Shown one piece after another: positions 17,435-25,638 of a stretch of 64,000 bases of DNA. The stretch is from Amycolatopsis sp. FDAARGOS 1241 (GTDB lineage Bacteria; Actinomycetota; Actinomycetes; Mycobacteriales; Pseudonocardiaceae): NCBI RefSeq assembly GCF_016889705.1, contig NZ_CP069526.1:4402001-4466000 (forward strand), read 5' to 3'. Below the pieces are notes generated by a model. It made no database searches. It was not told the origin of the DNA and was given only the letters and a program-made list of their open reading frames with translations. The translations under genes and the position numbers were made by a program. The first letter of the stretch is position 1, and every line of letters starts with the position of its first letter.

Positions 17435-17888
17435 ATGGACATCCGCTCTCTCGAACCTGCTGATCTTCCGGCGCTGCTCGAGCTCACGATCGCCGTTTTC
17501 GGGCCGTTCTACGAGAACTCCTACCGGCCCGTGGTGGGCGACACCGTGTTCGCCAACCGGCACGGGGATTGGCACGAGGATTACCGCCGGCTCCTGGGCG
17601 GGCTGCACGCGCCGGGCGAAGGCAGGTTCGCCGCCGTCGCACGCGGCGATCCTCGCCGTCGCGCCGGAGCACCGGGGCAAGGGCATCGGGCGAGCGCTGG
17701 CGGAACACGCCATCAGTCACCTGGACGTCGACGTCGTGTCCATCGGCACCGGCGGCGACGCCTTCCACGCGCCCGCTCGCGCGCTCTACGAAGCGCTGGG
17801 GTTCACGCCCTTCCCCCTCGTCAGCTATACGAAGGCCGTGCGTGAAACACAGCCAGGTGCCGTGACCTGGGGGACGAGCGCATCATGA
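17435..17888 (+). pseudogene. GNAT acetyltransferase, internally deleted
   Basis: N-terminal part MDIRSLEPADLPALLELTIA runs to GRFAAVA near 17640, where the frame changes and the acetyl-CoA loop follows at once (ILAVAPEHRGKGIGRALAEH), then HAPARALYEALGFTPFPLV. The central beta strands of the GNAT fold (roughly 25-30 residues between these pieces) are missing. GAAAGG precedes the ATG. The stop is 4 bases before the SnoaL-like gene. Confidence 0.7.
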
Positions 17889-17892
17889 GGCG

Positions 17893-18291
17893 ATGACCGA
17901 CCGCGACGACTTCCTGGCATGGGTCAAGACCACGCTGTACGACGCGGAGCTCGCGCTGCACAACGGCGACGCGGCGCCGCGTCGGGCCCTGTGGTCCCGC
18001 GCCGAACCCGTCAGCGTCCTCGGCGCCTGGCGCAACGCGCGGGGCCAGGCGGAAATCGACGAGCTTTTCGCCCGCCTCGCGAAGAGCTTTTCGCACTGCA
18101 CGTCCTACACGTTCGAGCTCGTGGCGTTCGACGTCGTGGGCGAGATGGCCTACACCGCCGGCTTCGAGCACACCACGGTGTCCGTCGACGGGGAGGCGCG
18201 CAGCTACACCCTGCGGGCGACGCAGGTGTACCGCCACGAGGACGGTGAGTGGCGCGTCGCCCACCGGCACGGGGACACGGTCGCGCCCTGA
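17893..18291 (+). CDS. SnoaL-like (NTF2-fold) protein
   Basis: Intact 132-residue NTF2-like/DUF4440-type protein: FLAWVKTTLYDAELALHNGD helix, WSRAEPVSVLGAW and FEHTTVSVDGEARSYTLRAT strands, ending WRVAHRHGDTVAP. Proteins of this size act as ketosteroid-isomerase-like enzymes or simple ligand binders; the activity cannot be told from sequence. It follows the GNAT remnant by 4 bases and was probably co-transcribed with it. Confidence 0.85.
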   Translation: MTDRDDFLAWVKTTLYDAELALHNGDAAPRRALWSRAEPVSVLGAWRNARGQAEIDELFARLAKSFSHCTSYTFELVAFDVVGEMAYTAGFEHTTVSVDGEARSYTLRATQVYRHEDGEWRVAHRHGDTVAP

Positions 18292-18294
18292 CGC

Positions 18295-19160
18295 TCACGG
18301 TTTGCGAGCGACGCCCCGACGATCAGGCGCTGGCCCACGTTCATCTCACCCAGCAACGGGCCGGCCGGCCACCAGCGCGCGAGCGGCACGATGTCCGGCT
18401 CCGCACCCGACCCCGGCGGCACGAGTTCGAGCCCGTGGAACAGCTCACGGATCTCCGCGCGGGTGCGGACGGTGGCCCCGCCGAGCGCTCCGCGGCGGAT
18501 GGTTTCGATCAAGTCCTCCAGCAGCCGCGCGTCGTCCGAACCGTCGTGCGGATCCACGACGTGCGAGATCACCGCGAACGAACCCGCGGGCAGGCGATCG
18601 ATGAACTCGCGGGTGACCTCGGCCGGGCGGCCGCGGTCGCCCTTCCAGTGGTGAAGGGTGGCGACGAAGAACAGCGCCATCGGCCGCGTCCGGTCGAGGT
18701 GCTCCAGCACGACCTCGTGGTCCAGGATGCTGCCCGGTGTGAAGACGTCGCCTTCGATGTAGCGGGTGCGGTCGTTCTCCTCGAGCAGCGCCCGCCCGTG
18801 GGCGGTCACCACGGGGTCGTAGTCGGTGTACACGACCCTCGACTCCCGGTTGACCCGCTGCACGACCTGGTGCACGTTCTCCGCGGTCGGCAGGCCCGAG
18901 CCCAGAGCGAAGTACTGGTCGATCTCCGCGTTGCGCGCGAGGAAGGTGCTGGCGCGGATCAGGAACGACCGGTTCTCGACGGCGATGTCGCGCAGCTCCG
19001 GCATCTTCGCCGTCAGCTCGTGCGCGACCTGCCGGTCCACCTCGTGGTGCGTACTGCCACCGAGCAGGTAGTCGTAGACGCGCGCGACGCTGGCCCGGCT
19101 GGGGTCGACTCCCGGCGGGCCGTCGAGATCCGATCGCTCCCCGTGCTCAGGCTGCGACAT
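18295..19160 (-). CDS. SAM-dependent methyltransferase (PF04672 type), C-terminal frameshift
   Basis: S-adenosyl-methionine methyltransferase of the family expanded in filamentous actinobacteria: SVARVYDYLLGGSTHHEVDR at the N-terminus, FALGSGLPTAENVHQVVQR, then VVYTDYDPVVTAHGRALL, and SHVVDPHDG. The ATG at 19160 has GAGGAGG upstream. As written the frame runs on to 18204, inside the SnoaL-like gene, because of an indel near 18315; the other frame ends VARKP at 18295, which matches the family C-terminus and removes the overlap. Natural substrate unknown. Confidence 0.8.
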
Positions 19161-19332
19161 CCAGTGCCTCCTCGCCTGCTGTGGCGGGGTTCGCCACCGA
19201 GAGTATTGGTCCGCAGGTGGGCGCGTGACTCCGGGCGGCACTCCGGTGCTCCGTCCCGCCGCAGCCCGGCCTCGGTTCCGGCGCCGGCGGGCGCCGAGCG
19301 GTACGGACACTGCCGCTCGGCGCCCGCCGGGG

Positions 19333-21927
19333 TCAGAAGAGTTCGACGTAGCCGGTGGTGCCGTTCACCCGGATCCGCTGCCCGTCGCGGATGCGCCGGG
19401 TGGCCTGGTCGACGCCGACGACGGCCGGGAGGCCGTATTCGCGGGCGACGACCGCGCCGTGGGTCATCAGGCCGCCCACCTGGGTGACCAGCCCGGCGAT
19501 GGTGACGAACACCGGTGACCAGCTGGGGTCGGTGTAGGCGGTCACGAGGATGTCGCCCGCTTCCAGGTCCGCGTCGGCGAGGTCCAAGACCACCCGGGCG
19601 CGGCCCTCCACGGTCCCCGCGGACACCGGCAGCCCGGGCAGGGCGCCCTCGGGCACGTCCTCGCGCCGGTAGCTGCCGGCGACGGTCTCTCCGTCCGAGG
19701 TGAGCACCCGCTGCGGGGTGAGGGCTTGATCCGCCGCGAACTGTGCCTTGCGGCGGCGGATGAGTTCGGCGTCGGCGGCGCCGGTGCGGACAACCTCGTG
19801 CAGTTCCTGGAACCGCAGTGAATAGATGTCCTCCGGCGCCTCGAGCACGCCGGCCGCGACGAGCCGCCCGGCCTCGGCCAGCAGCGCCTTCTTGTAGCGG
19901 AAATAGCGGCTGATCATGCCGTACTTCGGGTATTCGCGGTAGCCGATGAACGTCCGCAGCCGGTCGATCATCGCTTTGGTCTCCTCGGCTTTTCGCGCAC
20001 CGTCGGGCAGGACTTGCAAGCGCTCCAGCAGGTCCTGCTCCTTCTTGGCCGCTTCCCGCAGCCCTTCGTCGAAGCGCCGGCGGGCCGCGCCGGGTTCGAA
20101 GTTGTCGATATCGGCGAGCAGCACGGGCAGCAGCGTGCTGGGCCGTTCGCTCCACCGCGGCCGAGTGATGTCGATTTCGCCGACGCACCGCATGCCGTAG
20201 GTGTCGAGGTACGCCCGGATCGCGTCCCGTGCTTCGCTGCCGCCCGGCAGCGCGGGCAGGTCGTCCAGAAATTCGGAGTCCTGAACGGTCCGCAGGAACG
20301 CCACCACTTCCGCGTGCGGGCGCAGGACGTCGGCGACGTCCAGCAGGGCGAGGCCCATTTCCGAGGAGACGTTGTCGGGCGCGGACTGCGAGAGCGTGTC
20401 GGCGGCGTTCTCCTCGCCCAGCCATTCGCGCAGCTGCTTGTTCAGCCACGTCGTCGCGTCCATCCCGGCCATGACCACCTGGTGGCTGCGCGGACTGAAC
20501 AACAGCCGCCGAAGCTCCTGCAGATCCGCGAGGATGAAGTCGAACAGCTTCGCACCGCTCTTCTCCCGGATGTCCCGGTCGAGTGCGGCCAGCGACGCCT
20601 TGGTCTCCGCGATCAGCTCCTGGACGATCGCCGGATCGGTCGCGATCGGCTCCGGGGCGACGCCGAACGGCAACGGCGCGGCCCCGCCCTCCGACGGCTC
20701 GGGCAGAAAGCCGCGGTCCAGCACGGTCTGCAGCGCGTCGCGCATCAGCGGGTCCGAGGCCCCCATCATCTCCAGCAACCCGGCGCGCCCGGCCTTCGTC
20801 GCCAGGCCCGCGGTGATGTCGACGAACAGCCGGCTGCCGGCCTCGGCCATGGGCCGCGGCGTAGTCAGCTGCCACACGGACAGCCCGAGCGGGCGCATCG
20901 CGTCGGTCATCATCTGCTGGTGCCCGACCGAGAGGTAGACGTGGTTGCCCTCGTCGGCGGCCGGCGGGATCGGGAACAGCGTGGTGATCGGCCGGCTCTG
21001 CACGATCTGGAACTCGCCGTCGGCCAGGCACCATTCGATGTCCTGGGGCCGGCCGAAGTGCGCCTCGATCCGGCGGCCCAGCCGCTCGAGCTCCAGCACC
21101 TGCTCGTCGGTCAGCGCCGGCTGCTGCTGCAGCTCCGGCGCGACCGCGTCCTGCCGCGTGCCGCCGCCCGGCACGGCGTGGACGGCCAGCTGCTTGGCCG
21201 ACACCGTCTTCTCGACGATTTCGCCGTCGCGCACGCGGTAGCCGTCGGCGTTCACCAGCCCGGAAACGAGCGCCTCGCCGAGGCCGAAACCGGCGTCGAT
21301 GCTCGTGACCTTCCGGTTCGACGTGATGGGGTCGGCCGTGAACAGGATCCCGGACGCCTCGGACACCACCATGTGTTGCACCACCACGGCCATGTGCACC
21401 TTGTGGTGGTCGAATCCGTTGCGCAGGCGGTAAGTCACGGCCCGCTCGGTGAACAATGAGGCCCAGCAGAGCCGGATGTGCTCGAAGATCGCCGCCGGCC
21501 CGACGACGTTCAGATAGGTGTCCTGCTGGCCCGCGAACGAAGCCGTCGGCAGGTCTTCGGCCGTCGCGCTGGAACGCACGGCGTAGGCCGCCTTTTCGTC
21601 CAGCCCGCTCAGCGGCGTGAGCAGCGCCGCTGCCAGGCCGTCCGGAACCGCGGCGGCGGTAACGACCTCGCGGAGCTGCGCGCTCAGCGTGGCGATCGTA
21701 TTCCGGTCGTCGGGATCCAGCCGCGCCAGACGGTCCAGCCCGCTCTCGAACAACGGCACGTCCGCCAGTACCTGGCGGAAAGCGTGCGTCGTCACGCAGT
21801 ATCCGGGCGGCACCCGCACGCCCTCGATCCGCGAAAGCTCCCCCAGATGTGCGCCCTTGCCTCCGACGAGGCCGACCTGGCTCTCGTCGATCTCCCCGAA
21901 GCCCAGCACGAGCTCGGTTCCACCCAC
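19333..21927 (-). CDS. rph: Rifampin phosphotransferase
   Basis: Intact 864-residue dikinase-like enzyme that inactivates rifamycins by phosphorylating the C21 hydroxyl, using ATP, water and a swivelling His domain. ATP-grasp part: LVGGKGAHLGELSRIEGV, AVRSSATAEDLPTASFAGQ, HMVVSEASGILFTADP. Antibiotic-binding part: HVYLSVGHQQMMTDAMRPLG. C-terminal His domain: GGLMTHGAVVAREYGLPAVV with the phospho-accepting His. Length matches known Rph proteins. The GTG at 21927 has GGGGGA 6 bases upstream. A rifamycin-associated element lies about 85 bases upstream, so expression is probably rifamycin-responsive. Confidence 0.95.
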   Translation of the reverse strand: MGGTELVLGFGEIDESQVGLVGGKGAHLGELSRIEGVRVPPGYCVTTHAFRQVLADVPLFESGLDRLARLDPDDRNTIATLSAQLREVVTAAAVPDGLAAALLTPLSGLDEKAAYAVRSSATAEDLPTASFAGQQDTYLNVVGPAAIFEHIRLCWASLFTERAVTYRLRNGFDHHKVHMAVVVQHMVVSEASGILFTADPITSNRKVTSIDAGFGLGEALVSGLVNADGYRVRDGEIVEKTVSAKQLAVHAVPGGGTRQDAVAPELQQQPALTDEQVLELERLGRRIEAHFGRPQDIEWCLADGEFQIVQSRPITTLFPIPPAADEGNHVYLSVGHQQMMTDAMRPLGLSVWQLTTPRPMAEAGSRLFVDITAGLATKAGRAGLLEMMGASDPLMRDALQTVLDRGFLPEPSEGGAAPLPFGVAPEPIATDPAIVQELIAETKASLAALDRDIREKSGAKLFDFILADLQELRRLLFSPRSHQVVMAGMDATTWLNKQLREWLGEENAADTLSQSAPDNVSSEMGLALLDVADVLRPHAEVVAFLRTVQDSEFLDDLPALPGGSEARDAIRAYLDTYGMRCVGEIDITRPRWSERPSTLLPVLLADIDNFEPGAARRRFDEGLREAAKKEQDLLERLQVLPDGARKAEETKAMIDRLRTFIGYREYPKYGMISRYFRYKKALLAEAGRLVAAGVLEAPEDIYSLRFQELHEVVRTGAADAELIRRRKAQFAADQALTPQRVLTSDGETVAGSYRREDVPEGALPGLPVSAGTVEGRARVVLDLADADLEAGDILVTAYTDPSWSPVFVTIAGLVTQVGGLMTHGAVVAREYGLPAVVGVDQATRRIRDGQRIRVNGTTGYVELF

Positions 21928-22011
21928 TCTTCGTCCCCCGTACTTCGATGGTCGCCGCCGGCGGAGAATTCCGCGAAAGCAGGCCGAGGCCGACGATTGT
22001 GCAGGACCACC

Positions 22012-22031
22012 GGGGTCTTGCCACAAGACCG
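22012..22031 (-). promoter_or_regulatory. Rifamycin-associated element (RAE) upstream of rph
   Basis: On the rph strand the sequence reads CGGTCTTGTGGCAAGACCCC; GGTCTTG and CAAGACC form a perfect 7-base inverted repeat around TGG. It is preceded by TATAGCGCACCCC, which may hold a -10 hexamer. The RAE is a known conserved element ahead of rifamycin-resistance genes in actinomycetes. The same arrangement recurs at 51883 ahead of rox. Confidence 0.88.
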
Positions 22032-22195
22032 GGGGTGCGCTATAGGTTGAAAGTGGCAGGAGGACTATTCAGTCGTCCTGCTTTTCCGTCTGGTCTGGAC
22101 CCGCGCCTCCGGAGTTCACCGGCCCGGACTTCGCCCCCCTCCAGGGCTGAGCCGATAATGGCCGCGATCCACATCCCCTTGTCCCGGAGCCGCGC

Positions 22196-23005
22196 GTGCC
22201 TGAACTGCCCGAGGTCGAATCCGCCCGTTCGGTGATCGAGCGCGCGGCGCTCGACCGCACGATCGCCGACGTGGACGACACCGACTCCTACGTCTGCCGC
22301 CCGCACAAGCCCGGCGAGATCCGCGACGCGCTGCTCGGCCACCGGCTCCTGGCCGCGCACCGGCGGGGCAAGTCGATGTGGTGCGAGACGGGCGACGACG
22401 GGCCCGTACTGGGCCTGCACCTCGGCATGTCCGGGAAGATCGTGATCGCCGACCGCGACGGCGCCGAAATCGACGGCGGCGACTACTGGGAACGCGGCCG
22501 CGAGCCAGGCGACTACCGATTCTCACGGTTCACGCTGAGGTTCGAGGACGGCGGCGCGCTCCTGCTCGTCGACCCGCGCCGGCTGGGCCGCGTCACGCTC
22601 GACCCGCAACTGGAACTGCTCGGCCCCGACGCCGCGACGGTCACCCCCGCCCAGTTCCGGGCGGCCGTCACCAAGGGGTCCGCGCCGATCAAGGCCCGGT
22701 TGCTCGACCAGCACGCGATCGCCGGCATCGGCAACCTCCTCGCCGACGAGATCCTGTGGCGCGCCCGCGTGCACCCCGCCCTGCCCGTCGACGACCTCGG
22801 CCGCGCCGACGTCGACCGCCTCCTGCGCGCGACCCGCAGCGCGGTGTCGGCCGCGGTCAAGCACGGCGGAGTGCACACGCTCTCCCTGATCCCCTTCCGC
22901 AAACCCGGTGCGCAGTGCCCGCGCGACCACGCGCCGATGGCGCGCGGAAAGGTCGGCGGGCGCACGACGTGGTGGTGTAGCGCGGAACAGCAGCTGCCGG
23001 GCTGA
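22196..23005 (+). CDS. Fpg/Nei-family DNA glycosylase/AP lyase
   Basis: Intact 269-residue base-excision repair enzyme. The GTG start gives Met-Pro-Glu (MPELPEVESARSVIERA), with Pro2 as the Schiff-base nucleophile and Glu3; HRRGKSMWCETGDDGP contains the conserved Lys; LLDQHAIAGIGNLLADEIL is the helix-two-turn-helix. The C-terminal zinc-finger region reads CPRDHAPMARGKVGGRTTWW then CSAEQ: each CxxC has lost its second Cys (CPRD, CSAE), so it may be a zincless or altered finger, as in some actinobacterial Nei-like proteins. Divergent from rph. Confidence 0.9.
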   Translation: MPELPEVESARSVIERAALDRTIADVDDTDSYVCRPHKPGEIRDALLGHRLLAAHRRGKSMWCETGDDGPVLGLHLGMSGKIVIADRDGAEIDGGDYWERGREPGDYRFSRFTLRFEDGGALLLVDPRRLGRVTLDPQLELLGPDAATVTPAQFRAAVTKGSAPIKARLLDQHAIAGIGNLLADEILWRARVHPALPVDDLGRADVDRLLRATRSAVSAAVKHGGVHTLSLIPFRKPGAQCPRDHAPMARGKVGGRTTWWCSAEQQLPG

Positions 23006-23109
23006 ACCCCGCGGCGGGAAACGCCGCGCCTCGCGTACGGACACTCGTGGGCCGACGCCGCCCGTGTCCGACGCGCCGCGATCAAGCGCTTCATCGAGCC
23101 ACTGTCCTG

Positions 23110-23132
23110 CAGTAGTCTCACTGTGACTACTG
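23110..23132. promoter_or_regulatory. Palindromic operator ahead of the PadR gene
   Basis: CAGTAGTC and GACTACTG form a perfect 8-base inverted repeat separated by 7 bases, ending 18 bases before the PadR start codon. PadR regulators commonly autorepress through such dyads, so this is a likely autoregulatory site. Function is inferred from symmetry and position only. Confidence 0.6.
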
Positions 23133-23150
23133 GACCGGGCGAGGATGTCG

Positions 23151-23743
23151 ATGGCATCGGGAACGCGCGAGCTCACGGCGACGGCATACGTGGTGCTCGG
23201 CATGATCGCGCAGCTCGGCGTGACCACGCCGTATGCGGTGAAGCAGGAGTTGCGGCGGTCGATCGGGCAGTACTGGCCCATCTTCCACGCGCAGCTGTAC
23301 GCGATCTCCGGGCGGTTGCAGGAGCAGGGCCTGCTGGAAGGCGTCCAGGAGACTTCCGGGCGGCCGCGCAAGACGTACCGAGTTCATCGAAACGGGACGG
23401 GCGGCGCTGAGCGAATGGCTGAGCGGGCCGGGGACGGAGCCGGGGTGAAATCCGCAGCGTGGCGTGGCTGAAGCTGGCCTTCAGCGATCTCGCGGAGCCC
23501 GCCGACATCTCGCAGCTCGCGGCCGAACAGGTCGAGCTGCACAAAAACCGGATCGCGCGCCGGAACCCGCGGGAGGGATCACGCGTCGCAGCCGGCACTG
23601 GAGCTGGACCGGGCCGCGCTGCGGTTCTGGACGGGCCTGGCGCAGCGCAACACCCGAAGCCCTGTGATCCAACCCTTTCCCCGGCCGATCCGGCACACCG
23701 GACGAGCCCCGCCCCGTCGTCCCACTGCCCTGGAACGGCATGA
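23151..23743 (+). pseudogene. PadR-family regulator, frameshifted
   Basis: PadR winged-helix domain is intact: YVVLGMIAQLGVTTPYAVKQ, WPIFHAQLYAISGRLQEQG and GRPRKTYRV. Frame is lost near 23388; the next part (ETGRAALSEWLSGPGTEPG) is in a second frame and meets a TGA caused by an extra G near 23446, after which VAWLKLAFSDLAEPADISQL follows in a third. A further shift near 23570 separates ALELDRAALRFWTGLAQRN. The end is approximate. The ATG at 23151 (GAGG 6 bases upstream) is preferred over that at 23145. Confidence 0.75.
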
Positions 23744-23758
23744 GAGGACCGGCCGGAG

Positions 23759-23960
23759 ATGAACCAGCACATGCTGGAGCGTCTGACCGGCGCCGTGACG
23801 AAGATCCGCGAGCACGGAGTGCCCGACGACGTGTGGGACGAGGCGCTTGCGATCTGATCGGCGAAGGAGGTGGCCGACCTCGTGATGGCGGCCGTCATGA
23901 CCACCGCGCGCAGCCGCATCGCGATCAACACTCCCCAGGCCAGTCGCTGGACGCGTGACC
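23759..23960 (+). pseudogene. AhpD-like fragment
   Basis: C-terminal third of an AhpD-like peroxidase-family protein: AVTKIREHGVPDDVWDEAL, an in-frame TGA near 23857, then KEVADLVMAAVMTTARSRIA and a Trp near the end. The N-terminal and CxxC-bearing parts are absent. It directly precedes the ECF41 remnant at 23955, repeating the AhpD/ECF41 pairing seen at 967-2421. Confidence 0.65.
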
Positions 23961-24855
23961 ACCGCGGTCCGGCCGGCCGCCCCGGCATTCCCACCGTGGT
24001 CCCCGCCGCCGGCAGTGCGGAGTTCGAGCAGCACCGCCGGTGCCACCGGGCGCCGCCCACCAGGTCCTCGGCCCCCTCGCCGACGCCGAGGACGTGGTGC
24101 AGGAATCGTGGCTTGTGCTGGTCCGATGTGGACCGTTCGGCCGTCGCGGTACCCCGCCCGTTCCTCATCAAGGTGGTCTCCCGGCTCGCGATCGACAGCC
24201 TGCGTCTGGCCCACCGGCGGCACGAGACCTACGTCGGCCCGTGGCTGCCCCCAGCCCGTGGGCACCGGCGACGGGCAGCCCCACGGTCCCGCCGACACCG
24301 CCGCCCAGCGCGACACTCTGTCGGTCGCGACCCTGCGCTTGGGCACTGCTTCGCGGTGCCCCGAGCGTGCCGTGTCCATCCTCCGAGCGGCGTTGGAGCT
24401 GCCGTGCGAGGAGATCGGCGAGGCGCTCGGCCCGCGCGAAGCCCCCGCCCGCCGGCTGCACCGCAGCGGCTCGACGCACCTCGCGACCGGCCGCGACCGC
24501 TTTTCCACCGACCCCGGCGTGGACCGCGAGGTGGTGGAGCGGTTCCTCGCGACCGCCGCACGGGCGACCGGGTCGCGTTGCCGGGCCCGCTCCCCCACAC
24601 GGCACGCTCTGGGACGGCGGCGGCAAGGCTGCGCCCCGCCGCGACCCGTCACCGGCGCCGAGCGGGTCGACCGGTCCGGTACCGGGCCGCTCGCCCAGTA
24701 CCCCGGCGCCGGTTCCGCGGCGCCGAAGTCAACGGCGCCCGCGCCGGCGGTCGGCCCTCGGCGAGCACTGGCACGGGTGCTCGTCCGAGGTCGGCCTGGG
24801 CCGCACCGGCGTCCCGCGGGTGTCCGATCGGGACAAACTGCGCCGGCTCGCCTAG
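23955..24855 (+). pseudogene. Second ECF41/SigJ-type sigma factor, degraded
   Basis: Pieces of an ECF41 sigma factor in several frames. GTG at 23955; then EFEQHRR, QVLGPLADAEDVVQESWL (region 2), FLIKVVSRLAIDSLRLAHRR, TYVGPWLPPAR (WLPEP-like), ALELPCEEIGEALGPREA (region 4), THLATGRDRFSTDPG, DREVVERFLATAA. The C-terminal SnoaL part is shortened, leaving LWDGGGKA and DRDKLRRLA, echoes of the DGGG and NPDKL motifs. At least five indels. It ends tail to tail with the GNAT gene, overlapping by 3 bases. Confidence 0.7.
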
Positions 24856-25304
24856 CGGGCCACCGCCACGGCGAAGTGGTAGGCGATGAGGTCGAACTCG
24901 TTGCGGATGTAGAACCGGTGCGCGGCCGTGTTCGACACTCCCGAGTCGGGTTCCAGCCGCGTGCAGCCGTGCCGCCGGGCCGGCTGCTCCACTTCGGACA
25001 TCGGCCGCCTGCCGACGCCGGTCGAGCGCGCCTCCTCGGCGGTCATCAGGTCGTCGACGTAGAGGAGGCGGCCGCAGCTGGTCACCAGCAGGCGGTATCC
25101 GGCCGCGGCCGGCGCGGCCCCGCCGGCGTATGCGACGAAGTACCGCAAGCCCTGCTCGTGCCCGGTGGTCACCAGTTCGCCGAACTGCTCACGCGTCAGG
25201 TGCGGCCGCAGCTGTCGCAGCAACGGGAACAGCTCGCTCTCCGACCTCGGGTCTCCCGCCCCCAGCTCCTCGACGGCCGGTTCGGTGGCACGTGCCTCGC
25301 TCAT
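24852..25304 (-). CDS. GNAT-family N-acetyltransferase
   Basis: Intact 150-residue GNAT-fold protein: LFPLLRQLRPHLTREQFGEL start, then YVDDLMTAEEARSTGVGRR, which carries a variant acetyl-CoA loop (RSTGVGR), and SNTAAHRFYIRNEFDLIAYH near the C-terminus. The ATG has GGAGG 5 bases upstream. Substrate unknown. Confidence 0.85.
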   Translation of the reverse strand: MSEARATEPAVEELGAGDPRSESELFPLLRQLRPHLTREQFGELVTTGHEQGLRYFVAYAGGAAPAAAGYRLLVTSCGRLLYVDDLMTAEEARSTGVGRRPMSEVEQPARRHGCTRLEPDSGVSNTAAHRFYIRNEFDLIAYHFAVAVAR

Positions 25305-25638
25305 GCTCCTCCTTCTCACACTCCGACGGACTCGCTTGCACAGGTGGCCGGTGCGCCGGCTGCCCGGGCGCCGCGCACGGCCTGCCGCATCACGGCTTTT
25401 CCGCGGATCCCGGTTTTCGCCATCTCGACTCCGCTGCGTCACGGCTTTTCCCGGCTCTGGTTGCGAGGTACTTGTCCAGTACGAAGACCGCGTGGTTGCA
25501 GCGCGGCGTGACAACACGTCGTGTGAGGACAGCCACACGCGAACGACCAGGTCAGCGGACCGCGGCTGCTGATCCCCGTTCGCCGCGGACGGCCGTGATC
25601 GTTAAGATCGTCCGGAACGGCATCGGGGGGAGAGACTT
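25305..25638. other. 334-base intergenic region with a short direct repeat
   Basis: Separates the divergent GNAT and GT87 genes. A 13-base sequence, TCACGGCTTTTCC, occurs at 25390 and again at 25439. On the minus strand a short frame reads FVLDKYLATRAGKSRDAAES, which looks coding-like but matches no family I recognise. No other structure seen. Confidence 0.4.

Noticed and set aside
18204..18294. C-terminal extension of the SAM methyltransferase into the SnoaL-like gene
   Set aside because: The extension does not resemble the family; a neighbouring frame gives the expected short C-terminus at 18295.
19013..22024. A 1003-codon minus-strand frame overlapping rph
   Set aside because: Same strand but different frame from rph; Arg/Gly-rich, no motif. 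rph itself has clear catalytic motifs.
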